Assembly: GCA_001972305.1 (NCBI GenBank)
Contig: BDDD01001576.1
Location: 124,001-188,000, forward strand
DNA from: Cephalotus follicularis
Taxonomy: Eukaryota; Streptophyta; Magnoliopsida; Oxalidales; Cephalotaceae
Reading direction: 5' to 3'
DNA: 64,000 bases
The notes under the pieces were generated by a model that saw only the letters and a list, made by a program, of their open reading frames with translations, did not search any database and was not told the origin of the DNA. The position numbers were made by a program, and so were the translations under genes. Of the stretch, positions 11,225-23,880 are shown one piece after another (the stretch's first letter is position 1; each line of letters starts with the position of its first letter).

Positions 11225-13184
11225 TGTAAGGACAGCAATTTCAATTCGATGTATATTGTATAATTCATGAATAAAAATTATACATTTATCTGAGATTTAT
11301 TTGTTAAATGTCCTATAATTGGCTATTGTTATTGTTGTTGTGGAAAGATGAGATAAGTGTTGAATGTAAACAAATCATGGCACTTGCGCGTCAACGCCAT
11401 GAAATGACGCCGACGCCAAGTAACACTGAAACGCGCTTATGGCTTCTTACCTTAAGGCGTTGACTCCATACGAGGACGTTGACGTCCATCGATGGTGAAC
11501 TAAATGGGATAGGCATTAACGTGGTTCAGGGAGCTTGTTAACGCCAAGGCATGAAGTCAACGAGTCAACGCCCAGCGTTGACGTTGACGCCAAAACTGTC
11601 GACAGTGTAAGTTAAAGCACTGACAAAAGATGCGTGAAGGACAAAAAGGAAGTGACACTTCTCACCACCCCATGCTCTACACTGATGAAAAGTGGGAGAG
11701 ATGTGATTTATGGAGGTCATGTCGACCTGCCATGCCTACCATGCCGAGAGGAGGGGGAGAGAGAGGTGAAGACTCCATTAAAAACACATTCTCATCTTCT
11801 CCGAAACCTACCCGTGAAAGAAAGTGAGGGATAGATGTTTCCTTGCCATTGTTGAGCCGGGACAAAAAGCTTGAGGACCAGAGCTTAGAACCTGGACTTG
11901 GAGCACCGGGACCAGATCTTGAAGCTTGGAGAAGCTGAGGACTAGATTAAAGCTTCAAGGGGTGGACCTTCGATTCTTAACTTGGAATCAAAGGTAGGAA
12001 TTTTGACATGTTTCTAACTATATAACGTGCATATTGTGTAAGATAGTTCATGCATGCTTGCTTGGGTAGAATGCATGATCTGTGTGATTGTTGCTGAGAA
12101 TAATGCATGAACCCAGTATTCACGTTAACGCCTATATGATTTACGTTAACGCCATGTTGAAATGAATGATGTTTTGGCCTGTTGGCGTTTTGATTCTCGT
12201 CGACCCCATGAGTGATAACATTGATGCTTAGAGTCACTGTCTGAGCAGACGTTGATGCCATGCGTACACATTGACACTTAAGGTTCCTACCTAACGTATC
12301 GATGCTATAGTGAAGTGTAAACGCGTAAGGCTTCCACGCTACACGTCGACGCCGTTATACACATTGATGCATAAAGGACTGTTGCGAGCGATAAGCATGG
12401 TATGCGCGTTGATGCTTAAGAATATTGTCATGCACGTTGACGCCTAGGTTACATGTCAACGCCATGAGGACTGATATACACGTTAAAGGGATGGACACAC
12501 ATTGACGCGATGGACGCACATTGACGCCATAGTTACACGTCGACGCCTTAGTGTACTGTTTATGCGATTTTGACTGTTATATGTACTGTTAGTCATTGTT
12601 GATCCTTGACTGCATACTGTTACTGTTATAGATGTTTATATCTATCAAGTATTCCTAAATACTACTGTTTAAAGTTATTTCAAGGATTTTAACTGAGTTC
12701 TATATGCACAACTGTTCACTGTTTCACCAAGAGGGCAAACCACTGTTTTCCACTGTTATTGTTTTCCCTACCCTGAGAAGTACTGTTAACTGTTTTGTCA
12801 AAAGAGATTTTACTGAACTGTTTTACCGTATATTACATATCAAAACGTAATTTTGCTATACTGCACTGTACTGTTTTTCTCTACTATTTCTGTTAGTCGA
12901 GTGATAGGAGCCATCACTGACTACAGAGGTGAGCCTAGGTGCCAGGAGTTGGCTAGAGCATATTCACCAAACTTGTCTGCAACACAGACCGTGCACTGTT
13001 AACTGCCCGCCAAGTGCCAGCAGTACTATTTACCTCCTATCATCAGCGGAGTTGGGGTGATCGCTAGGTGGCTCGACATAGACTAGGGGTTAGCGACGTC
13101 TTGATGCCCACTACTGGTCTTCGAACAAATACTGGTCTTCGGACACCAACTGGACTGATTGTTTGTACCCTTGTGCGGTATAAC
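11225..13184 (+). repeat. Gy3 solo LTR, left arm
   Basis: Non-coding. From 11388 to 12545 it holds roughly thirty occurrences of the words GTTGACGCC, GTCGACGCC, GTTAACGCC or ACATTGACGC at irregular spacing. From 12546 to 12900 it is rich in TACTGTT/ACTGTT words. The right arm is 21831-22301. Confidence 0.85.
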
Positions 13185-15981
13185 TGTCACACCCCATTTC
13201 TGATATACAACATTTAAGTGGTAACAATATGGAAATCAACATAATAATATTATCCAGCATATGCAAATTTACGAATAAAATAAAAACTTGCGGAGGCATC
13301 ATATAATAAGCTGAATTAAACGCGCATCACGCATCCCATACTACGTGATACAAAATTGTTCCATAACAATACTCAACATCATCATCAATTGCCCTCAAAC
13401 AAAGCGTGAGTAATAATACAAAACCAAATATCCATCAACTATGATAAACATATTATCACGAGTACAGTAATTCCCAATATAATAAAACATTATCCGGTTA
13501 CAAAAAGTAAGAGAGGACATCCCAGCCTTCTCTTCAAGCCCAAGTGCATGCAGCCATAAAACCAGCTGTATCCATCTGAAATAGTATAAGGTTAGCCTTT
13601 CTCCTCACTCGGCTAGGTAGTAAAGTCACAAGTGCAATTCAGGATCAACGATAATGCATATCATGTAACGTATGCAATCGTGGATGTAATACATAGTGTC
13701 CCAAAATAATTCATATATATATGTGGTGTATACATGCATAATTGTCAATAGAGCAATCATGCCAATTGGCTACAATCCAAAAATCCAGTATCAAGCTACG
13801 AAGGCGCCGCCAACTCCTAGCCCAAACACTGTAATCCTCACTCCAGCCACCACTCTCCGGATGACTCGAAGCAGGTCTCAATCCAAAGTCACTGGCACGA
13901 CGGCTGAGTGACAACAACATGGGTTCCTCCCGCCAACTTCTGGCCCCAAGAGTCTAACCCGCCTATTAGCATCAGTGGCGACTCCACCACCGCGACTAAT
14001 ACGTCACAATCGAATCACAATACAATTCAAGTCATTTATAAAAATAAATACTTGAAAACGTATATATTTATCAACATATATAACAATTTATTTTCCATGT
14101 AAAATATGCATCATGAAATACTTGTAACAACATATTTACTTAAATATGTAACAATCCCTTATTAAATTGTATGTTTATTCAGAACATGCTTCGATCCCAT
14201 TTTAAAACTACATTTCAGTTTGAATATAGCAGTTCATACAAAATAATGATTTGCAATAAATCATGTATGCAACTCCCTAAAAATGATAATTCATTTTTAA
14301 AGCAATAACAATCCAATTCAATCCACATTCCACAATTCAGACCCATACAAGGCAAGTGCAATGCAATCATTTGCTCAAACGTGCCTAGAGTCGTATCTAG
14401 AGTCGTTTTGGAATTAACGGGTCCAAATTGGGTCAAACCAACCAAACCAGGGGGATAAGCTTCGACACTTATCCTCTGGGAGTCGACGCTTATGTCCTCT
14501 AAGCGTCAACGTTTCGTGCATTCAATCCCAGGAGTAGCAAAACCACAGGCATCGATGCTTTCCCAAAGGTGTCGACGCTTTTATGATATCAGGAGATACC
14601 AGTTCATCAGTCTCGATTCAAGGTGGAAATCCAACCCCCAAACTTACATGCAATCCCAGAAACGTTCCTTATAGGTGTAGTACGCACAATAAGTTATCAA
14701 TATCTGCAACCAATTCATCAAGCCATGAAAAAGTCATGCAATCCACAAGTCAGACATTGCATCTCTGCAATGCTCCTATAAGGCGTCGACGTTTTCTTTA
14801 AGCTTTGACGTCTATTGCCTTAACGCATGAGGGCATCTACGCTTATAACGTGAGCGTCGACGCTTATAACGTGTGCGTCGACGGTTAGAAAGTTCAATAG
14901 CATCATTATCATCGTTCCAACCAAAACCAGGGGAAACAACCCCATTAAACATGCAATTCATTTCATTTAATCTCTTAGATTACACATGCATGATCGGTTT
15001 GCATATCACAGTGATCATTCCAACAATCCAACAATCCAAACAATCTGAAAACAGCAAGCAATTCATGCATAATATCAATGGCATGTACATTAACTTTAAT
15101 TCCAATTTTGCATGTATAAAAACACTACAGTTTCCCCTACCTTTGGTAAGTCCGAAAATCCCGTCACAGCAGCTCCAAGATCAATCCCACAGCTGCAATT
15201 CCCAAGCTCCAAGTCCAAGCTTCAAGTGGTTCAACAATGGAGGAAATTCTCTCCTCCTTTTCCTTTATTGATTTTCACAGTGTTTCCTCACCAACACTCC
15301 CTATTTCTTTTAGGTGTTTCGGGTGAGAGAGATGGAGTGGAAGGTGTTTTTATGCTGGTCACCCTTCTCTCCCCCTTTTCCCAGGTCATGTGCATGCATC
15401 CTCCTACCCTCTCTCCCTCTAATAGTTTGTTTCTTTCCTTTTCATTTTCCAAGTGAAAATGGTGAAGGACACCTATCCTCTCTGCCTGAAATGCTAAGGC
15501 CACGTGCCTGGTGCTTGCATGGCACCTTGCAAGCATGGCCAACACATTTCATATGCATGTGAAGGTGCCTGGAAATGATCTCCACTTGTCCCTTGCAAGC
15601 ACGGCCAACACATTTCATATGCATGAGATTCGATACTAAGCGTCGACGTTTACATGCAGGCGTCGATGCTTAGAGCATTTTACCTCAAAGGCATCGACGC
15701 TATCAACAGGCGTTGACGTGCATGCGCATGAGTTTACATGCGCTTTTGGTCCCACGGGCATTGACTCTTTCATTAACGCGTCGACGCTTTTAACCCAAAA
15801 CTGTGCCGTTTTGACTTAAAATGTTGTTTTTATCATTCTAACATCTTTCTCGTCCAAAATTCAACATTTATAATTTGGAAAACATCATCAAAGTTGGGAA
15901 TTTCATTATTCTTATTAATTCCATAATAATATTACATTTGAAATTCACATATTACAATATGCAAAAATCCCGAGCGTTACA
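13185..15981 (-). repeat. Gy4 3' LTR
   Basis: Left edge TGTCACACCCC, right edge GCGTTACA. It aligns with 19086-21830 throughout. It contains clusters of TCGACGCT/GTCGACG words at 14464-14884 and 15639-15790, and the module GTTAGCC...CTCACTCGGCTA near 13590-13616. Open frames in 15112-15624 are LTR sequence with no domain. Confidence 0.93.
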
Positions 15982-15998
15982 TCCACCCCTCCTTCAAG
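15982..15998 (-). promoter_or_regulatory. Gy4 polypurine tract
   Basis: The complement reads TTGAAGGAGGGGTGGA directly before the 3' LTR. Confidence 0.85.
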
Positions 15999-16026
15999 AA
16001 ATTTCGTCCTCAAAATTAAAACAACA

Positions 16027-16755
16027 CTAAAACAAATGCGGGTAACGCTCTCGGATATCATCCTCACGTTCCCAAGTGGCCACATCCGGATGGTGGAACT
16101 GCCATTGAACCTTTACCATCGAAATGGTTCGGTTCCTCAAAGCTTGCGTATTCCAATCCAGAATCCGCACTGGCAACTCCTCACAAGATTGGTCATCTCG
16201 CACAGGAACTGAATCATAGTCCAAGACATGTCATGGGACTCAGATATATCTCCTCAGCATAGACACATGGAAGACTTCGTGCATGTTCAATAGTGCATGA
16301 GATAAAGCAAGCTGGTACGCTACCTCCCCATCTCTCTCCAGAATCTCAAAAGGACCAATATAGCACAGAGATAACTTGGCCTTTTTCCAAAACCTTTGCA
16401 CGCCCTTCCATGGTGAAACTTTTAAAAACACCGGATCACCGACATCGAAAGTCAAACATCTCCTCTTGACACTGTCAACATAGCACTTTTGCCGGCTCTG
16501 TGCTGCAAGTAGCTTCTCCTTGATAACCATGACCTTCTCAGAGGTCTCCTCTACAAGATCCGACCCAAGCAATGGTCGCTCACCAACCTCGTCCCAACAG
16601 ATGGGTGATCTATGCTTCCTCCTATACAGAGCCTCGTATGGTGCCATACCGATACTGGAGTGATAGATGTTGTTATATGAGAACTCTATCAAAGGAATGT
16701 GGTCCTCCCAAGTACTAGTAAAGTAGATAACAAGGGCTCGAAGCATATCCTCCAA
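16027..16755 (-). pseudogene. pol: Gy4 integrase C-terminus and chromodomain
   Basis: The first block (16240-16755) has the end of the integrase core (HIPLIEFSYNNIYHSSIGMA, PYEALYRRKHRSPICWDEVG) and the C-terminal domain (FDVGDPVFLKVSPWKGV, IGPFEILERDGEVAYQLAL, HEVFHVSMLRRY). The second (16027-16224) gives a chromodomain-like end: LDWNTQALRNRTISMVKVQW, then ATWEREDDIRERYPHLF. In chromoviruses this domain is thought to steer integration to marked heterochromatin. A stop and frame change at about 16225-16240 separate the two. The polypurine tract begins about 30 bases further on. Confidence 0.9.
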
Positions 16756-17478
16756 GGTCTGGATGGTACGCTCTGACTACCCATCGGTCTGTGGGTGAAG
16801 GCAGTGCTTAGGTTCAACTTCGTCCCAAAAGCTGTCCTAAATCTCTTCTAGGAATTTGAAGTGAAGATTGAATCTCTGTGACAAACAATACTCACGGGAA
16901 CACTGTGTATTCTTACAACCTCCTTAACATACAATTGAGCCAACTTGTTCACTGAATCCGTGACGTGAGTGGGTAGAAAGTGAGCTGACTTCGTGAGTCT
17001 ATCCACGATAACCCACACTGCATTGTGACAATGTATAGTCAATGGAAATCCTGAAACAAAATCCATAGTTATGTGTTCCATTTCCACTCTTCCACTGGCA
17101 ATGACTACAATAATTTTGCTTCTCTCTGGTGCTCGACTTTGACTCTCTGGCAAGTCAAACACTTCGTAACATACTCGGCAATCTCACGTTTCATACCCAA
17201 CACCAGTAATTCCTCTTCATATCCTGGTAAATTTTTGTGCTACCAGGGTGAATATTGTACTGAGATTTGTGAGCCCCGTAAAGCAACTCACTCTTCAAAC
17301 TGTCATCATCCGAAAGACACACCCGTCCCTGAAATCTCAAGAAACCGTCAAAATGCATCTGAAAATCAGACTCCGGCCCTAGCCCTAGATTCTCACAAAT
17401 CTCCAGCAATTCAGGATCACGCAAACGTGCATCCTTTATATGATCCAGCAGCGCTGGTTGCGCTCGTGTGCTATCCAC
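16756..17478 (-). pseudogene. pol: Gy4 integrase zinc finger and core
   Basis: Integrase N-terminal part: LLYGAHKSQYNIHPGSTKIY (the His pair of the HHCC finger), then after frame breaks WVIVDRLTKSAHFLPTHV and IVCHRDSIFTSN (the second core Asp; the usual SDRD reads CHRD). Two frames, 17191-17478 and 16848-17162, are needed. Between 16756 and 16848 the region with the catalytic Glu is degenerate (its complement gives QTDGQSERTIQTLED across a stop). Confidence 0.85.
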
Positions 17479-18417
17479 AAAGAACTCCGGTAACTGATTA
17501 AATGGAGACCACCTCTGGAAGTCTCATAAGATCTTCGATTGAGATACCATCATGCTAGCAATCATAGCCTTACGGCTTAAGGCATCCGCATCAACATTCG
17601 CTTTCCCAGAATGGTACTGAATACTGCAATCATGATCGTTGAAGAACTCAACCCATCTCCGCTGCCTCATATTCAATGCATCTTCGCAAAACACGTACCT
17701 CAAGATCTTATGATCCGTAAAGATCTCAAACTACGGTCCATACAGATAATGCCTCAATTTCAGAAGAGCAAATACAATCACGACCAGTTTAAGGTCTTGA
17801 GTCGGGTAGTTCTCCTTGTATGGCTGTAGCTTCCACAAAGCATAAGCAATCACTCTACCTCGTTGCATCAATACGCAACCCAAACCCTTACCTGAAGCAT
17901 CACTATCAACTGCAAGGCCCTCATTATCTTCAGGTAATGTCAAAATAGAAGTGAAAATCAATCGATCCTTCAGCTCACCTAAACTAGCCTCACAATCTTC
18001 ATCCAAGATAAATAAGGTCTTCTTCTGGGTTAGCCTGGTCAAAGATACAGCAATCCTTGAGAAGTTCTTAATGAACCTCCGGTAATAACCCGCCAAGCCA
18101 AGAAAACTGTGCACCTCCGTCACATTCCTTGGTTGCGGTCGATCTCGCACCACCTCAGTCTTTGACGGATCCACCGCCAAACCTTCTCCAGATACGATGT
18201 GACAAAGAAAGGTCACATGGTCGAGCCAAAACTCAAATTTGCAAACTTAGCATACAACTGCTGCTCTATGAGAATCTGAAAACCAACCTCAGATGGTATG
18301 CATGCTCCTCCTCACTCCTCGAGTACACCAGTATGTCATCGATGAATACCACAACAAACTAATCCAGGTAGGGACAAAACACATCGTTCATCAGTGACAT
18401 GAACGTGGCTGGTGTGT
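17479..18417 (-). pseudogene. pol: Gy4 RT C-terminal part and RNase H
   Basis: From 18417 the sequence reads TPATFMSLMNDVF, then a TAG at about 18359-18361, then [20 protein letters not shown] with the active site FIDD at 18335-18346. After a frame break the open frame 17731-18216 reads [39 protein letters not shown] (RT connection) and RNase [21 protein letters not shown], then [18 protein letters not shown]. The RT fingers and most of the palm are absent (deleted). The remaining part to 17479 is the RNase H end and linker with several stops. Confidence 0.88.
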
Positions 18418-18909
18418 TGGTGACAAGAAACTCTCCACAATGGTGGCGTCAAGCTCCCATTTTGCTTAAACCATCTCCTACCAGTGAGTGGCCTCTCCCT
18501 GTAACTGGTACACTGCAAACTTTAACTTCTGCTCATCTGCGCAATCCATCACTTCGAATATTTTCTCTAAATCCTATAGCAATCTCTCCATAATGGTGGC
18601 ATCAAGCTCCCCTCGGAAACTGGGTGGATTCTGCCGCATGAACCTCTCAAGGTTCCTTCCAAACTGGTTACCATCCTTCTGTGGGCAATGGTCGGGAGCT
18701 CTATGTCGTGGTCGAGCTTGCGCATAATATCGGCGCATGTCCTCCGCATTACCAGCATCAAAGGCTAGCTGCTGCTGAAAGTAATAAGCAATACAGGTCA
18801 TCGGATCCCTGTCATCTCGGGGAACATTCACCCCTTGTGGAACATGCGCCTCCTCGGGGGCATTTACTCCAGCAGCTCTATTTCTAGCGCATGTTCTCCT
18901 TCTATCCAT
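18418..18909 (-). pseudogene. gag: Gy4 gag N-terminus, fused to RT remnant
   Basis: Gag starts at the ATG 18907-18909 (MDRRRTCARNRAAG, preceded by AAGAACAAA-like leader). It reads through a PRHRAPDHCPQ block and NLERFMRQNPPSFRGELDAT. After a stop it continues LEKIFEVMDCADEQKLKFAV and GEATHWWEMV. Here the normal gag ends and a segment homologous to RT begins at about 18417. The zinc knuckle and protease are missing. A 28-base imperfect direct repeat (18431-18458 and 18584-18611) lies at this junction. Related N-termini are seen in Gy5 (41311-41543) and, as a vestige, in Gy7 (55721-55930). Confidence 0.87.
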
Positions 18910-19069
18910 TTTGTTCCTATATGGAAAGATGTCATTAGTAATAATCTCAAGGGAACAATTTGTTAATTGTCTAAGCATACATGGAATATGCTCAAATACC
19001 ACTATTATAGTATCAAACCATTTGGTTGCCTACGATAGTAACCCAATGATAGCCTATCATTGAATATAA

Positions 19070-19081
19070 GCTCTGATACCA
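19070..19081 (-). promoter_or_regulatory. Gy4 primer-binding site
   Basis: The complement is TGGTATCAGAGC, an exact initiator tRNA-Met type PBS, four bases from the LTR edge TGTCACACCCC. Confidence 0.95.
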
Positions 19082-19085
19082 CTGT

Positions 19086-21830
19086 TGTCACACCCCGTTT
19101 TTGATATACAACATTTAAGTGGTAACAATATGGCAATCGACATAATAATATTATCCAGCTTATGCAAATTTATGAATAAAATAAAAACTTGTGGAACCAT
19201 CATATAATAAGCAGAATTAAATGCATATCACGCATCCCATACTACGTGATACTAAATTGTTCCATAACAATACTCAACATCATTGTCAATTGCCCTCAAA
19301 CGGAGCGTGAGTAATAATACAAAACCAAATATCCATCAACCATGATAAACATATTATCATGAGTACAGTAATTCCCAATATAATAAAACATTATCCAGTT
19401 ATAGCAAGTAAGAGAGGACATCCCACCCTTCTCTTCAAGCCCAAGTGCATGCAACCATAAAACCAGTTGCATCAATATGAAATAGTAGGGGGTTAGCCTT
19501 TGTCTTCACTAAGCTAAGTAGTAAAGTCATAAGTGAAATTCGGGATCAAAAATAATGAATGTCATGTAATGTATGCAATCGTGGATGCAATACATAGTGT
19601 CCCAAAATAATACATATATATGTGTGTGTATATACATGTATAACTGCTAATAGAGCAATCATGCCAATTGGCTACAATCCAACAATCCAATATCAAGCTA
19701 CGAAGGTGCTGCCAATTCCTAGCCCAGACACTCTATTCCTCACTCTAGCCACCACTCTCCAGATGACTTGAAGAAGGTCACAATCCAAAGTCATTGGCAC
19801 GATGGCTGAGTGACAACAACATGGGTTCCTCCAGCCAACTCCTGGCCCTAAGAGTCTAACCCGCCTATTAGAGTCAGTGGCGACTCCACCACCGCGACTA
19901 ATACGGCACAATCCAATCGCAATCCAATTCAAGTCATTTACAAAAATAAATACTTGAAAACATATATATTTATCAAAATATATAACAATCCATTTTCCAA
20001 AAAAAATATGCATCATAAAATACTTGCAACAACATATTTACTTAAATATGTCACAATCCCATTTTAAGCTGCATGTTTATTCAAAACATTCTTCAATCCC
20101 ATTTTAAAATTGCATTTCAGTTTGAACATAACAGTTTGTACAAAATAATGATTTGGAATAAATCATGTATGCGACTCCCTAAAAATTATAATTCGATTTC
20201 AAAGCAATAATAATCAAATTCAATCCACAATCCACATTTAAGACCCATACAATGCAAGTGCAATGCAATCATATGCTCAAACATGCCTAGAGTCGTCTCT
20301 AGAGTCATTTCGGAATTAACGGGTCCAATTCGGGTCAAACCAACAAAACCAAGGGGATAAGCGTTGACGCTTATCATCTGGGCATCGACACGTATGTCCT
20401 ATAAGCATCAACGTTTCGTGCATTCAATCCCAGCCGCAGCAAAACCACAGGCGTCGATGCTTTTGTGATATTGGGAGATACCACTTCACCAGTCTCGATT
20501 CTTGGGGGAAATCCAACCCCCAAACTTACATGCAATCCCAGAAACTTTCCTTATAGGTGTAGTATGCATAGTAGGTTATAAATATTTGCAACCAATTCAT
20601 CAAGCCATGAAAGGGTGATGCAATCCATAAGTCGAACATTACGGCTCTGCAATGTTCATATAAGGTATCGACATTTTCTTTAAGCGTCGACGTCTATTGC
20701 CTTAACGCATGAGGGCGTCGACGCTTAGACTGTCCAGTAGCGTCATTATCATCATTCCAACCAAAACCAGGGGAAACAACCCAATTAAACATGCAATTCA
20801 ATTCATTTAATCTCTTAGATTACATATGCATGATCGGTTTGCATATCATAGTGACCATTCCAATAATCCAAACAATCCGAAAACAACAGGCAATTCATGC
20901 ATAATATCAATGGCATGCACATTAACTTTAATTCCAATTTTGCATGTATAAAAACACTACAGTTTCCCCTACCTCTTGTCTCAAGTTAGAAACCTTGAAT
21001 GTCCACCTCTTTAAGTCCAAAAATCCCATCACAGCAGCTCCAAGATCTATCCCACAGCTGCAGTTCCCAAGCTCCAAGTCCGAGCTTCAAGTGGCTCAAC
21101 AATGGAGGAAATTCTCTCCTCCTTTTCCTTTATCAATTTTCACAGTGTTTCCTCACCAGCACTCCCTGTTTCTTTTCGGTGTTTTTGGTGAGAGAGATGG
21201 AGTGGAAGGTATTTTTATGCAGGTCACCCTTCTCTCCCCCTTTTCCTAGGTCATATGCATGCATCCCCCTACCCTTTCTCCCTCTAACAGTTTGTTTCTT
21301 TCCTTTTCATTTTACAGGTGCAGATGGTGAAGGACACCTATCCTCTTTGCATTAAATACTAAGGCCACGTGCATGGTGCTTACCTGGCGCCTTGCAAGCA
21401 TGGCCAACACGTTTCATATGCATGTGAAGGCTCCTGGAAGTGATCTTCGCTTGTCCCTTGCACCACGTTTTCCCGTCGGTGTTTTAACGTGTCTGAGATT
21501 CGACACTGAGCATCGACGTTTACATACAGGTGTCGACGCTTATAGCATTTTACCTCAAGGGTATCAACGCAATCAACAGACATCGACGTGTATGTGCATA
21601 AGTTGACGTGCGCTTTTGGTCCTACAGGCATCGACGCTTTTCACCCAAAATGCACCATTTTGACTTAAAATGCTCTTTTTATCATTCTAACATCTTTCTC
21701 TTCCAAAATTCAACATTTATAATTTGGAAAACATCATCAAAGTCGGGAATTTCATTATTCTTATTAAATCCATAATAAGATTACATTTGCAATTCAAATA
21801 TTACAATATGCAAAAATCCCAAACGTTACA
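19086..21830 (-). repeat. Gy4 5' LTR
   Basis: Starts TGTCACACCCC at the left edge and ends AACGTTACA on the right. It is the partner of 13185-15981. GTCGACG words lie at 20360-20730 and 21505-21650. Compared with the 3' LTR it lacks a roughly 20-base segment near 20460 and has about 35 extra bases near 20980. Open frames at 20944-21631 are non-coding LTR. Confidence 0.93.
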
Positions 21831-22301
21831 ATCACTGATGACTATATTGACTGTAGCCATCTGCCATGTTTTCTTATATATATTGACACATATATATTAC
21901 TATTTTAAATGATATAAACTGTCATGCATGATTGCATACATATATTCGTTACCATGCGATTTTCCTACTTAGCCATGTGAGGATAACGGCTAATACATAC
22001 TATTTCATATTGACGACGGCTTTTGTGACAAGCTGCTCAAGCGGTACTTGGAGACTTTCTCTTAAGGTTGTAATGATGTATTGTAATAAAGTCATACTCT
22101 GTTAAGTTATATTCACATTCCTGATATGTATTATGTAACTTGTATTATACTTGGCATGCATGTAGTATGGGCTGCATGTGAACACCTTATATGATCCAGC
22201 ATATTTAATGCTTCCATAAAGTTTAAATTTTTTGTATATTTTGGATTAATACTAGATTAGACCGTTATCCATATGCATTAATATGAGAATGGGGTGTGAC
22301 A
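21831..22301 (+). repeat. Gy3 solo LTR, right arm
   Basis: Continues the solo LTR after Gy4. It has TATA-rich stretches (TTATATATATTG near 21874), the module TTAGCCATGTGAGGATAACG at about 21969, and the end GGGGTGTGACA followed by the duplicated ATCGT. Confidence 0.85.
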
Positions 22302-23495
22302 ATCGTGCCATGATTGATTGTCATGCTAGGAGGATTTTGTTTAGAGATGTGGATAGAACTGATTTTATTTATCAGGGTCCACGACCGAAGAAGGATGTCA
22401 AGACAATTTCATTTGTGAAGGCTTAGAAATTGGTAGCTAAGGGCGTTAAAGGATTCTTAATTGTTGTAAAAGATGTCTCTAAGGATGAACCTCACCTTGA
22501 GGATTATCCTATGGTTAGAGAGTTTTCATATGTGTTTTCGGAGAAGTTACCAGGATTGCCACCGCAATGAGAAGTGGAGTTTACCATCGAGCTCATTCTT
22601 GGGGTGGGACCTATATCAAAAGCACCTTATAGGATGCTACCGCTTGACTTACAAGAGCTGAAGGAGCAGTTACAAGAGTTGTCAGATCGAGGTTTTATCC
22701 AGCTGAGTGTTTTGCCATAGGGAGCTCCAGTTTTGTTTGTGAACAAGGACGGTTCAATGAGGCTGTGCATAGACTACAAAGAGTTGAATGAAATTGCTAT
22801 TAGGAACAAATACCCTTTACCTAAGATTGATGACCTATTTGATCAACTCCAAGGTGCACGGTATTTTTCTAAGATCGATTTGAGGTCTACATATCATCAG
22901 CTGCGGGTAAAAGATGAAGATGTACCCAAGACTGCTTTTCGCACACGGTATGGGCATTATGAGTTTCTAGTGATGCCGTTTGGACTTACGAATGAGCTGA
23001 CAGTCTTCATGGATTTGATGAATCGGGTATTTAAAGAGTTCTTGGATCAGTTTGTGATTGTGTTTATAGATGATATCCTTGTGTACTCAAAGCCGAAGGA
23101 GGAACATGAGGAGCAGCTTCGTACTGTGCTGGGACTTCTGAGGAAAAATCAGTTGTACGCACAGTTTTTGAAATGTGAGTTCTGGTTGGAACAGGTGGCA
23201 TTCTTAGGCCATGTGGTTACAACGGAAGGTATTAGTTTGGATCCTGTTAAGGTTAAGGCTATTACAAAATGGCCGAGACCTACCACAGTGACTGAAGTGA
23301 CAAGTTTTCTGGGGTTGGCTGGCTGCTATAAGTGGTTTGTGGAAGGCTTTTCCTCCATAGCCTTGCCACTGACTCAACTTATGAGGAAAGGAGCTAAGTT
23401 TGTATGCAATAAAGAATGGGAGGAAATCTTTGAGAAGTTGAAGAATGGTCTTGTGTCTGCACTGATTCTTCGTTTGCCATCTGGGTCAGGAGGAT
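22302..23495 (+). pseudogene. pol: Gy2 protease C-terminus and reverse transcriptase
   Basis: Resumes the protease frame with AMIDCHARRILFRD and reaches RT. RT blocks: [39 protein letters not shown], then the long open frame from 22733 with [64 protein letters not shown], active site [10 protein letters not shown] (FIDD at 23063-23074) and [15 protein letters not shown]. Stops interrupt at three points before 22733 (TAG near 22425, TGA near 22567, TAG near 22718). From 22733 to 23533 the RT is uninterrupted, the longest intact coding piece of this element. Confidence 0.92.
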
Positions 23496-23880
23496 ACCAG
23501 ATTTACAGTGATGCTTCCAAGAAGGGTTTGTGATGTGTTTTGATGTAACACGGTCATGTCATAGCTTATGCTTCCAGGAAGCTTAAGCCCTATGAAGTGA
23601 AATACCCTACACATGATCTTGAGTTAGCTACAGTTATTTTTGCATTGAAGATCTGGAGGCACTATTTTTACGGAAAACTTGTGACGTTTTCACCAATCAA
23701 AAGAGTCTCAAGTACATTTTCACTTAGAATGAGTTGAACATGCGTCAGATAAGGTGGTTGGAGCTTCTAAAGGATTATGATCTGAATATTCAGTACTACC
23801 CTAGTAAAGCAAATGTGGTAGCTGATGCTCTTAGTAGGAATAGTACTTGGAGTGCAACAGCTTTGCTTACTCAGCTGTAG
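23496..23880 (+). pseudogene. pol: Gy2 RNase H
   Basis: A gypsy RNase [10 protein letters not shown], a TGA at 23531, then [32 protein letters not shown] and WRHYFYG. After a frame slip it continues [20 protein letters not shown] and [16 protein letters not shown], the usual end of this domain. It closes with a TAG near 23878. Confidence 0.88.

Larger units (their letters stand above)
13185..21830 (-). mobile_element. Gy4: deleted gypsy chromovirus inside Gy3
   Basis: A - strand gypsy element with LTRs at 13185-15981 (3') and 19086-21830 (5'), a PBS at 19070-19081, a polypurine tract at 15982-15998 and an interior of only 3.1 kb. Flanking pentamers are ATAAC on the left and ATCAC on the right: one mismatch, consistent with a mutated target duplication. 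The interior keeps the gag N-terminus, then jumps to the RT active site, RNase H, integrase and a chromodomain. The gag C-terminus, protease and RT N-terminus are deleted. The two LTRs differ by many substitutions and several indels, so it is not young. Confidence 0.92.
11225..22301 (+). mobile_element. Gy3: solo gypsy LTR, split by Gy4
   Basis: The unit starts TGTAAGGACA and ends GGGGTGTGACA, flanked by ATCGT on both sides. Removing the nested Gy4 (13185-21830) leaves about 2.4 kb with no gag, pol, PBS or polypurine tract, as expected of a solo LTR left by LTR-LTR recombination. The + orientation is inferred from the GGGGTGTGACA end and the module CTTAGCCATGTGAGGATAAC near 21970, which matches the same region of the Gy7 LTR. 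The left arm (11380-12545) is packed with GACGCC/GTTGACGC words. Open frames at 11630-11865 have no domain. Confidence 0.88.

Noticed and set aside
15112-15624. Long frames on both strands in the Gy4 LTR, also seen in part at 20944-21355.
   Set aside because: Paired LTR copies carry frameshifts relative to each other, so no protein is conserved.
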